From DHVE2 group archaeon (GTDB lineage Archaea; Thermoplasmatota; Thermoplasmata; Thermoplasmatales; Aciduliprofundaceae), in NCBI GenBank assembly GCA_027056155.1, contig JALULR010000191.1, forward strand, positions 1-7,479: a DNA stretch of 7,479 nucleotides, in the 5' to 3' direction. The notes beneath the pieces are model-generated. The model was not told the DNA's origin, did not search any database, and was given only the letters and a program-made list of their open reading frames with translations. Below, piece by piece: positions 1-6,641 of the stretch. Position 1 is the first letter of the stretch; the number at the start of each line of letters is the position of its first letter. A program made the translations under genes and the position numbers.

Positions 1-52
1 AAATTACCTCTTCAATACCACCAAATTAATCACAAATGATTTCAAAAAATAA

Positions 53-60
53 TTTATTTT
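53..60 (+). promoter_or_regulatory. Probable TATA box of the nrdD-nrdG operon
   Basis: The string TTTATTTT sits in an A/T-rich stretch preceded by an A-run that could act as a BRE-like element. Its centre lies about 25 bases before the nrdD ATG at 81, the usual archaeal TATA-to-start spacing, so the transcript would be leaderless or nearly so. AGGG at 61-64 is too far (about 16 bases) from the ATG to be a good Shine-Dalgarno sequence, which fits the leaderless reading. Assigned by eye from spacing and composition only. Confidence 0.45.
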
Positions 61-80
61 AGGGATAGTTATAGCAAAAT

Positions 81-1955
81 ATGAACTCGAAAAACGTTGT
101 AGAAGGATATATTTCTGCAGAGGACTGGAGAGTGAGAGAAAACAGCAATACAAATTACTCTTTCTCAGGGCTGATGCTCCACGCAGCTGGCTCGATGATT
201 GCCGATTACACTCTTAACAACGTGTATCCCAAAGAAATTGCAGATGCGCACAGAAAAGGGTACTTTCACATACATGATTTATCATTTGGCGTAATCCCCT
301 ATTGCGCAGGATGGTATCTCAAGGACCTGCTGCTCAAGGGATTTGGAGGGGTCACCGGAAAGATATCATCGAAACCACCGAAGCATTTAGACACGGCAGT
401 TGCTCAAATAATAAACTTTTTAGGTACCATGCAGATGGAATTCGCAGGAGCACAGGCATTCAGCAGCGTGGACACATACTTGGCCCCATTTGTACGCAAT
501 GATAAGCTCAGTTACAGGGAGGTAAAGCAAAACATTCAGAGATTGATTTACGGTCTTAACATACCATCCAGATGGGGCTCACAAACACCGTTCACAAATT
601 TTACCTTTGATTTGATTACCCCTTCTGACCTTGGAGCAGAGCATGTGGTGGTTGGAGGAGAGGAATTGAGCAAAACCTATGATGAGTACCAGAAAGAGAT
701 GGACATGATTAACAAAGCATTTGTAGAAATAATGATGGAAGGAGATGCAAATGGACGCATATTCACATTTCCCATCCCTACCTACAACCTGCTTCCGGAT
801 TTTGACTGGGATTCTGAAATGGCGGACATGATATTTGAGATGACCGCAAAGTACGGAACCCCCTACTTCCAGAATTACATAGGCAGCGACCTCGACCCTA
901 GAAGCATAAGGGCAATGTGCTGCAGGCTCCAGCTTGATTTAAATGAATTGAGAAGCAGGGGTAACGGATTGTTCGGCTCTGGAGAACTGACCGGATCAAT
1001 AGGGGTAGTAACCATAAACCTGAACCGCATAGGCTATGAATCAAAAAACGAGGAGGAGTTCTTTGAAAAACTCACTGAACTCATGGTGCTCGCAAAAGAG
1101 AGCCTTGAGATTAAAAGGAAAATAGTAAACGAAAACCTGCGCAGGGAATTGATGCCCTACACCAGGATATATCTCGGCACTTTTGCAAATCATTTTTCCA
1201 CAATAGGTGTGATTGGAATGCACGAGGCACTGGTTAATATGTTTGGAGTCGGTATATATGATGAAGAAGGTTTGAAATTTGCAGTTAAAACTCTAAAATT
1301 CATGAGAGAAGTACTAAAGAAATTCCAGGATGAAACGGGGAATTTGTACAATTTAGAAGCAACGCCCGCGGAAGGCGCGTCGTACAGGCTTGCCCGGCTC
1401 GACAAAAAGATGTACCCGGACATATATACATCGGGTAATGAAGAGCCGTATTTGACAAACTCAACATGGATTCCGGCAGATTACAAACTAAGCGTAATGG
1501 AAGCCATTGCACATCAGGAAGTGCTTCAATCGTTATATACAGGCGGCACTGTATTCCACACATATCTGGGCGAGAGAATAAGCAGTGAAAGCGCAAAATC
1601 CCTTGCGAGAAAAATTGCGGAAAAGTCAAAAATTCCTTACTTCACCCTTACACCTACATTTTCAATATGTCCTGTACACGGGTACATACCTGGCGAAGTT
1701 TGGGAATGCCCGTACTGTGGAAGAAAAACTGAGGTATATTCAAGAGTAGTCGGATATTTCAGACCGGTAGAATCGTGGAACAACGGAAAGCAGGAAGAAT
1801 ATAAGGAGAGAATAAGCTTCAATTTAAACGCTCTTTCGCTACCAACCCGCATGTTATCTTACAGGGACGTGGTAAAAGAAATTTCAGCGCCGGCGGTGGA
1901 TTCATACTACGCAGGAGAGCCGAAAAAAGATAAGGTAAATCTGGTGCTGATGTGA
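81..1955 (+). CDS. nrdD: Anaerobic (class III) ribonucleoside-triphosphate reductase, glycyl-radical catalytic subunit
   Basis: Reduces ribonucleotides to deoxyribonucleotides without oxygen, using a glycyl radical made by NrdG; cytoplasmic. Seen in the 624-residue product: HIHDL (63-67) and PYCAGW (73-78), whose Cys75 lies where the second active-site cysteine is expected. MCCRL (279-283) contains the probable thiyl-radical Cys281, and GVVTINLNR (308-316) is the active-site strand. The C-terminal zinc site is CPVH...CPYC (Cys530, His533, Cys543, Cys546), followed by RVVGY with probable radical Gly558. Two oddities: the N-terminus goes straight into the catalytic domain, with no room for the roughly 90-residue ATP-cone of the E. 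coli enzyme (a form also known in Thermotoga), and about 44 residues follow the point (around 580) where relatives usually end. The ATG at 81 is the first start in a frame that matches the family immediately. The stop overlaps nrdG by 4 bases. Family assignment is firm; the reductant type (formate or redoxin) is not determined. Confidence 0.96.
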   Translation: MNSKNVVEGYISAEDWRVRENSNTNYSFSGLMLHAAGSMIADYTLNNVYPKEIADAHRKGYFHIHDLSFGVIPYCAGWYLKDLLLKGFGGVTGKISSKPPKHLDTAVAQIINFLGTMQMEFAGAQAFSSVDTYLAPFVRNDKLSYREVKQNIQRLIYGLNIPSRWGSQTPFTNFTFDLITPSDLGAEHVVVGGEELSKTYDEYQKEMDMINKAFVEIMMEGDANGRIFTFPIPTYNLLPDFDWDSEMADMIFEMTAKYGTPYFQNYIGSDLDPRSIRAMCCRLQLDLNELRSRGNGLFGSGELTGSIGVVTINLNRIGYESKNEEEFFEKLTELMVLAKESLEIKRKIVNENLRRELMPYTRIYLGTFANHFSTIGVIGMHEALVNMFGVGIYDEEGLKFAVKTLKFMREVLKKFQDETGNLYNLEATPAEGASYRLARLDKKMYPDIYTSGNEEPYLTNSTWIPADYKLSVMEAIAHQEVLQSLYTGGTVFHTYLGERISSESAKSLARKIAEKSKIPYFTLTPTFSICPVHGYIPGEVWECPYCGRKTEVYSRVVGYFRPVESWNNGKQEEYKERISFNLNALSLPTRMLSYRDVVKEISAPAVDSYYAGEPKKDKVNLVLM

Positions 1956-2644
1956 TTGCCATGCTCATAGCAGGATTTCTGCCAGAATCGTTTGTGGATT
2001 GGCGCGGTAAAATAGTGGCCACGGTATTCACCTATGGCTGCAATTTCAGGTGTCCGTTCTGCCACAACTATACACTGGTTAAAGAAAAACCGAGAAAAAT
2101 TCTCGCTCCGGAAAAGGTAGTAGAGAGCATAGCCAGCATGAAGGACTGGATAGACGGGGTGTGCATAACGGGTGGCGAGCCAACACTACACGACGATATC
2201 GTGGTCTTCGTTAAAGAATTGAGTAAAATAGTACCGGTAAAACTGGATACAAACGGGACCCGGCCAGATATACTTTCATCATTGCTTCCATATTTGGAGT
2301 ACGTGGCAATGGACGTAAAAGCACCTCCAGAAAAATACAAGGAAATGGCAGGAGTTGCTGTTAACATGGAGGCCGTGGAAAAAAGCATGAAGATAATAAT
2401 GACACGGGCAAAGGATTACGAGTTCCGAACCACGTACGTTCCAATGCTCAAAAAAGAAGATATAGTAAAAATATCGAGATGGATTGCAGGAGCAAAAAGG
2501 TACGTGATACAGCAGTTTTCCACTACAGGGGGCACGTTAGATCCTAAATTTTCACAGTTGATACCTCATTCAAAAGAATATCTTCGCAATACGTGCAAAT
2601 CAATATCGTCTAGAGTAGATGAGTGTATTATTGCCAATGTATAA
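1952..2644 (+). CDS. nrdG: Anaerobic ribonucleotide reductase activating protein (radical SAM)
   Basis: Binds a 4Fe-4S cluster and S-adenosylmethionine and abstracts hydrogen from the NrdD glycine to create the stored radical; acts in the cytoplasm on NrdD. Seen in the 230-residue product: the cluster motif CNFRCPFC (Cys30, Cys34, Cys37); the SAM-contacting TGGEPTL (73-79); LDTNGTRP (98-105); and MDVKAP (120-125). The opening, GFLPESFVDWRGK, matches the archaeal/NrdG2-type activases rather than the shorter E. coli NrdG, and the length is typical of them. The chosen start is GTG at 1952, which overlaps the nrdD stop (GTGA) and has GGTG about five bases upstream (1943-1946). An ATG at 1961 is a possible alternative that would remove three residues. 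The overlap implies translational coupling with nrdD. Related glycyl-radical activases share the fold, but position next to nrdD settles the partner. Confidence 0.94.
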   Translation: MIAMLIAGFLPESFVDWRGKIVATVFTYGCNFRCPFCHNYTLVKEKPRKILAPEKVVESIASMKDWIDGVCITGGEPTLHDDIVVFVKELSKIVPVKLDTNGTRPDILSSLLPYLEYVAMDVKAPPEKYKEMAGVAVNMEAVEKSMKIIMTRAKDYEFRTTYVPMLKKEDIVKISRWIAGAKRYVIQQFSTTGGTLDPKFSQLIPHSKEYLRNTCKSISSRVDECIIANV

Positions 2645-2660
2645 TAAATCAATGTAAACT

Positions 2661-2668
2661 ATTTATAC
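2661..2668 (+). promoter_or_regulatory. TATA box for the presenilin-like protease gene (leaderless promoter)
   Basis: ATTTATAC lies in the 45-base gap after nrdG, with GTAAACT just upstream (2654-2660) as a plausible BRE. Its centre is about 25 bases before the ATG at 2690, so transcription would start at or within a base or two of the start codon. This suggests a promoter separate from the RNR operon, although read-through from nrdG cannot be excluded. Position- and motif-based inference. Confidence 0.6.
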
Positions 2669-2689
2669 AGTACTCTATTTAGGCGTTTG

Positions 2690-3556
2690 ATGAAAGACGA
2701 TACCATAGCACAGATAAATATGTTTATGATATTCATTGTTGCAAATCTATTTGCTCTGGCTATGATTCCTATTTACTCCGTGCTTTATGCAGGCTCTCTC
2801 GGGGACGAAGGCAACAACCCATGGGTTGCAGTGTATTATGTGCTATATATCATTGGCATAACTGCAGTTATACTATATATAGCGAAAAAGAAAAAGATAA
2901 GTATATTAAAGGCAATTTTCTATTTTGCCGTAGCGTGGAGCATGTGGTACGCACTATTTCCAATATTTTACTATTTTGCCATACCGTTCTCAGATGTGCT
3001 CTCGCTAGCGCTTTCAATTGTACTCACAGTTTTGCTAATTAAGTACCCAGAATGGTACATGATGAACCTCACCGGAGTTTTGATGGCTGTGGGCATATCT
3101 CTGATTCTCGGTTTATCCCTAGGTATAGTGCCAATAATCTTATTTTTGAGTATACTTGCGATATACGATGCAATCTCCGTTTACAAGACGAAGCACATGG
3201 TTTCACTGGCGGATAATGTCATTCAGTACAATCTTCCAGCTCTATTTGTGGTGCCTTCTAAGTCCGAGTACTCATACAAGAAAGTTAAGGGCATCTCTGA
3301 GGTAAAACATAATAAAGGAGAGCGCGACGCATATTACATGGGTTTTGGCGATGTGATGATTCCCGGCATAATGGTAGTAGCTACTGCATGGAACTACGGC
3401 TTAATTTCTGGCATTTTTACGCTCTCCGGGGCAATAATTTCAATGCTCCTGCTTACCGCAATGGTTAACAGTGGCAAGCCTCAGCCCGGGCTGCCGTACC
3501 TCAATGCTGGCTCGCTTGGAGGATTTTTAGTGTACCTACTCTTGCTGGGACATTAG
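2690..3556 (+). CDS. Presenilin/signal-peptide-peptidase-like intramembrane aspartyl protease (A22 family, archaeal type)
   Basis: A GxGD intramembrane protease that would cleave transmembrane segments of other proteins inside the membrane; no substrate is suggested by the context. The 288-residue product has about nine hydrophobic spans (roughly 8-31, 45-65, 73-98, 102-118, 123-142, 145-165, 218-236, 240-258, 270-287). The two catalytic aspartates are in YD (Asp160, sixth span) and GFGD (Asp221, seventh span). The third signature, PAL in presenilins, appears as PGLPYLN (266-272), so the Ala is Gly here. The sixth and seventh spans are separated by a polar loop (about 168-216), as in the family. 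The ATG at 2690 is preferred over the adjacent TTG at 2687 because of the TATA spacing. The gene has its own promoter, follows nrdG by 45 bases, and its last 21 bases overlap the convergent zinc-ribbon gene. Family call is confident; the physiological role is unknown. Confidence 0.88.
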   Translation: MKDDTIAQINMFMIFIVANLFALAMIPIYSVLYAGSLGDEGNNPWVAVYYVLYIIGITAVILYIAKKKKISILKAIFYFAVAWSMWYALFPIFYYFAIPFSDVLSLALSIVLTVLLIKYPEWYMMNLTGVLMAVGISLILGLSLGIVPIILFLSILAIYDAISVYKTKHMVSLADNVIQYNLPALFVVPSKSEYSYKKVKGISEVKHNKGERDAYYMGFGDVMIPGIMVVATAWNYGLISGIFTLSGAIISMLLLTAMVNSGKPQPGLPYLNAGSLGGFLVYLLLLGH

Positions 3557-4462
3557 CTCTTCAATCTCACCCATTTTCTCTAGGACTTTAAGATAGTTTC
3601 CCTCATCGTGATACACTTTCATCTCTCGTACAGCGCGGATTATAGTCTTTGCATTTGATTTTCCAGAAAAGGTCTCGCGGGTTACCTCCTCTTTCACCAC
3701 TTGCAAAAATGAGGTCATTGCCTTTTCAATCTCATCTTTTACAGGCATGAAGGCCTCATTAAGAACCTTTATTGCACCTTCATATTTTCTGGACTCTGCC
3801 ATATCTTTTGCTGTATCAATTATATTTAACACCTTCTCAGTAGGTATGTTGAACTTATTAGCAATCTCCACCGCGCGCTCCACCGCCTCGAGCTCTTCAA
3901 GGTACTGTTTCAAGTCCTTAGATATCTCTGCGGCTCGCTCTTTAAGCTCGTTAAAAGTGTTTATAAAACTCTCTATGTCCCACTCATCGAGATACACACC
4001 TGCCTTGCTGTACAGGTCTCTTATCTCAGGATTAACACCTATCATTAGCTCATACTTTTCTAGTTCTTTTTGATAATAGTCAACTAATCCCTTAACAACC
4101 GTAAAATACGCATTTTGCAGATGAGAATAACCTGAAGGATAATCGTCCTTTGCAGCATACATCTTTGCCTCGCGTATGTTTTCATTTACTCCACTTAATG
4201 GAAGGCTTATCTCTGTTGCAAACCCAATAAGTTTCTTTAATTTTTTAATTATTGTGTCAATAAGCATTTTGTAGTCTGCTTTCTCGTCAAATACTGCATA
4301 GCAGTACGGGCAAAATAGCGCATCTTCCGAAACCTGATGATGACATACGGGGCACTCATATAGCTCTTCGGGCTCCAGAATCTCTTCCCCCTGGTCTTCG
4401 TCAACTTTCTTCTCCTCGCTTAGTATCTCCTGAATTATTTCATCAATGTTCTCTTCTGGCAT
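3536..4462 (-). CDS. Zinc-ribbon protein with C-terminal helical repeats, function unknown
   Basis: Not recognised as a named family. The 308-residue product starts with a very acidic segment (1-35). A compact four-cysteine zinc ribbon follows (CPVC at 37-40 and CPYC at 51-54, 10 residues apart), of the kind used as a small protein- or nucleic-acid-binding module. Residues about 65-305 look all-helical and charged, with a degenerate helix-pair pattern that seems to recur about four times (starting near 96, 147, 211 and 271), resembling TPR-like units. There is no signal peptide or membrane span, so it is probably a cytoplasmic scaffold or adaptor; that is inference. The ATG is supported by AGGTGG six bases upstream and a TATA box at normal distance. 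The gene is transcribed divergently from the RND transporter and converges with the protease gene, overlapping its end by 21 bases. The reading frame is solid; the role is open. Confidence 0.85.
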   Translation of the reverse strand: MPEENIDEIIQEILSEEKKVDEDQGEEILEPEELYECPVCHHQVSEDALFCPYCYAVFDEKADYKMLIDTIIKKLKKLIGFATEISLPLSGVNENIREAKMYAAKDDYPSGYSHLQNAYFTVVKGLVDYYQKELEKYELMIGVNPEIRDLYSKAGVYLDEWDIESFINTFNELKERAAEISKDLKQYLEELEAVERAVEIANKFNIPTEKVLNIIDTAKDMAESRKYEGAIKVLNEAFMPVKDEIEKAMTSFLQVVKEEVTRETFSGKSNAKTIIRAVREMKVYHDEGNYLKVLEKMGEIEELMSQQE

Positions 4463-4468
4463 ATATAA

Positions 4469-4474
4469 CCACCT
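4469..4474 (-). promoter_or_regulatory. Strong Shine-Dalgarno site of the zinc-ribbon gene
   Basis: On the minus strand AGGTGG stands six bases before the ATG, a good match to the archaeal 16S anti-SD core. It fixes the start of the zinc-ribbon gene and shows that this transcript has a leader, unlike the protease gene and probably nrdD. Confidence 0.75.
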
Positions 4475-4497
4475 ATAAGCGCAAAATGGAGTTTACC

Positions 4498-4505
4498 ATT
4501 ATATA
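4498..4505 (-). promoter_or_regulatory. TATA box for the zinc-ribbon gene
   Basis: On the minus strand TATATAAT, preceded by a purine-rich GTAAAG that could be a BRE. A start about 25 bases downstream would fall near 4477, leaving a leader of about 15 bases that just includes the Shine-Dalgarno site. The core is nearly symmetrical and reads as ATTATATA on the plus strand, so a weak divergent activity toward the RND gene is conceivable. Confidence 0.65.
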
Positions 4506-4570
4506 CTTTACGATGGCCATGAGAAAATTCTGCTGTTTGACGCAAAAGGGTGATATGTATGCATAAAAAC

Positions 4571-4578
4571 TATTTTTG
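4571..4578 (+). promoter_or_regulatory. Possible TATA box for the RND transporter gene
   Basis: TATTTTTG, preceded by ATAAAAAC (a possible BRE), is centred about 33 bases before the ATG at 4608. That would give a transcript with a leader of only a few bases. No convincing Shine-Dalgarno sequence precedes the ATG (the preceding bases are TTAGAAA), consistent with leaderless-style initiation. An 8-base palindrome, TATGCATA (4558-4565), lies just upstream and could be a regulator site; nothing else supports that. Confidence 0.4.
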
Positions 4579-4607
4579 GCGTTTAAGCTTGGGTTATGTG
4601 TTAGAAA

Positions 4608-6641
4608 ATGTTAATAGTGTGTCATCGATTATACACTGTGTTTGGTGAGTACATAGCAAAGCACCCGAAGCTAATAATAATCTTGGTAATCTTGTCATTA
4701 TTTATATCTGGGTACTACGCTTCACAGGTGCGGGTAGGCGTGAATACAGGCAGGTTCGAGCTTAAAAACGATGCATATGAAACATATCGCAACATTGTGC
4801 ATACATTTGGCAGCGAGCTTGACAATGTAATAATAGTTTGTGTAAGCGAAGACGGCTCTGTGTTTCATAAGCAGGACATGCTCCATATTTTAAAACTCGA
4901 AAACAAAATAAACAATACGGTAGAAGTTGCAAGCATTAGCTCGGTGATAGATTATGTAGCCACGGGCATGCATATATTAAGCGAATATCACGCACTCCCG
5001 AAGGATATCAATGTGACATTTCCAAGCGCAGTATTTACCGACATAAATAATATGAACAGTGCAATCTCTAACTATCAATATGTGTTAGAGCACGGCAACG
5101 CTTCCGCCAAAAATGATTCTTATCGCGTTTTTATGCTTTTACCCGCTTACATGAACTCTACATCGGGCAGCGCGCCGTTTGACTCAAATTTTTCATACAC
5201 CTATTTGTTGAATCATAGCGCATACCAAAGTACAATGTACAATGCTACCAACATATTAATTGATGAGATTGATATCTATGAGAATATATCAAAGTACAAT
5301 GCGGAAAATGAAGGGACAATCCCAGTACCCGTGATTGCCATACCAGAGAACTATAGTCTGAGCTTTGTTAATGATTCTATTGCGCAAGTTAATTTCAACA
5401 TAACCCGAGATAAAATAGGCATGGAATATTACAACACCACGTATATAGAATGGTACGCGTATAATCTCTCGGCAGAGCTTGGCCTCTCTCTCTTGTACTC
5501 AGGGCACAAAGAGCTTGCTATGGGTGTGTACTCAGGCATAAGAGATGCTATGCTAAACGACTCACAAATACAGTATAATCAAAACTCTAACTGGAGTGAA
5601 TACAGCGAAAAATTGCTAAATTTTATGCAGGGTAAAGGAACTGTGCAAGAGTTAATAAATAAAACAGAAGATATGAAAAACAAGAGCTTTGGCACGCTGC
5701 ATGATTTTCTAAACGATTATGCTTATTATCTTAGAGAGTACACCGCGGGAAATATAACATGGGAGCGCATAGTCAATTCTACAAATAACACTAGGAATAT
5801 TGCATCACTTATGCTCAATTATACTTCTTATTCTAGAAGTTTGGATTTGAGTACATTGCCCACCGTTAATGCAACTATGCAAGAAATAGAAAACAGTACT
5901 GGCACATATAGCAGTGCTATGCAACTTTTAAAATTGAACCAGCAGAACATGCTGCAAACTGAAACAAATATTGCAACTTTCTACGGAGAATACATGCTTT
6001 ATAACAAAATTCTCGACATTCTAAATAACATGAAAAGCATTCTTATAGGTCATGAAACCAATGCGGTAAAAGAGCATGCGTGGAAGCTTTTGCTGGCAGT
6101 ACCTGCACAATCCGAAGGAAACAATACAGAAATGAATATCACTCCATTTCATAGTGCTTTATTATCGTATCGTCGCTGGATATTCTCTCCATATTACGGC
6201 AATTTCACTGAGATGATGTACGATTACCTGAGCATGGTTCCTTTTGAGCTTAATTACACCCCTTATGAAAATATAACATATAGCATGGAATACACGCATA
6301 CAGACATGATTGACGAAATAAGGAACATGAGCCAATCCCAGATTTACTCAGGCATAGAAAATATAACTAATTTTGATAATAGCACGATAGAATGGCGGAT
6401 TCTCGAGTATCAAAGCTCTCTAAATCACACAGCGAGGCAACTTATGAACATATCCAAAAATATAAGTTGGATATACGATAGCTACAATAAATACGGAGGG
6501 CCCTCTGCCGCCGGATTTTTGGACATCTTGGAATATATGCATGAGAACACCACTACAGCACTTAGCACAGTCAATAACACTAAGAATTCTGTGTTTTCAC
6601 TACGGCTCATTGAGGACTACTTCTCTCTGCAAAAGATATGA
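4608..6641 (+). CDS. RND-superfamily (MMPL-like) membrane protein, N-terminal part: TM1 plus giant sequon-rich ectodomain
   Basis: First portion of a transporter-like protein of the RND superfamily; substrate unknown. The 677 residues begin with a short cytoplasmic end and TM1 (about 21-40, after AKHPK). Next comes the typical post-TM1 stretch (VNTGRFELKNDAYETYRNI, 46-63), in which RND exporters keep a conserved acidic/aromatic region. The remainder (about 70-677) is a polar, helix-prone ectodomain rich in Asn, Ser, Thr and Tyr. It has about 37 N-x-S/T sequons by hand count and only one cysteine (Cys78), suggesting a heavily N-glycosylated outer domain. The frame ends at a TGA without reaching TM2; TM2 onward continues in the -1 frame (6638 onward). 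No in-frame start exists upstream (TAG at 4602-4604). It is read divergently from the zinc-ribbon gene. Either a frameshifted or a truly split gene; the RND assignment comes mainly from the downstream part. Confidence 0.82.
   Translation: MLIVCHRLYTVFGEYIAKHPKLIIILVILSLFISGYYASQVRVGVNTGRFELKNDAYETYRNIVHTFGSELDNVIIVCVSEDGSVFHKQDMLHILKLENKINNTVEVASISSVIDYVATGMHILSEYHALPKDINVTFPSAVFTDINNMNSAISNYQYVLEHGNASAKNDSYRVFMLLPAYMNSTSGSAPFDSNFSYTYLLNHSAYQSTMYNATNILIDEIDIYENISKYNAENEGTIPVPVIAIPENYSLSFVNDSIAQVNFNITRDKIGMEYYNTTYIEWYAYNLSAELGLSLLYSGHKELAMGVYSGIRDAMLNDSQIQYNQNSNWSEYSEKLLNFMQGKGTVQELINKTEDMKNKSFGTLHDFLNDYAYYLREYTAGNITWERIVNSTNNTRNIASLMLNYTSYSRSLDLSTLPTVNATMQEIENSTGTYSSAMQLLKLNQQNMLQTETNIATFYGEYMLYNKILDILNNMKSILIGHETNAVKEHAWKLLLAVPAQSEGNNTEMNITPFHSALLSYRRWIFSPYYGNFTEMMYDYLSMVPFELNYTPYENITYSMEYTHTDMIDEIRNMSQSQIYSGIENITNFDNSTIEWRILEYQSSLNHTARQLMNISKNISWIYDSYNKYGGPSAAGFLDILEYMHENTTTALSTVNNTKNSVFSLRLIEDYFSLQKI

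Noticed and set aside
1041..1852. Several minus-strand open frames (60-109 codons) inside nrdD
   Set aside because: Antisense shadows of a strongly conserved gene; no start signals or recognisable motifs.
2068..2388. 106-codon minus-strand frame inside nrdG
   Set aside because: Shadow of the radical-SAM gene; composition mirrors it and no promoter or Shine-Dalgarno sequence is seen.
2687..2692. TTG at 2687 as the protease start
   Set aside because: The ATG directly after it fits the TATA spacing for a leaderless transcript and is the stronger codon; the difference is one residue.
3236..3244. The triplet Pro-Ala-Leu in NLPALF of the protease, as a candidate PAL motif
   Set aside because: It lies in the loop between the two catalytic spans, not at the start of the last span. 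The true equivalent is PGLPYLN near residue 266.
3747..4073. 108-codon plus-strand frame inside the zinc-ribbon gene
   Set aside because: Antisense to the helical repeat region; its Ser/Leu-rich product is what the complement of Glu/Lys/Leu-rich codons gives.
4513..4566. 17-codon open frame (MAMRKFCCLTQKGDMYA) in the divergent intergenic region
   Set aside because: No Shine-Dalgarno sequence and no TATA at suitable distance; length is within chance expectation.
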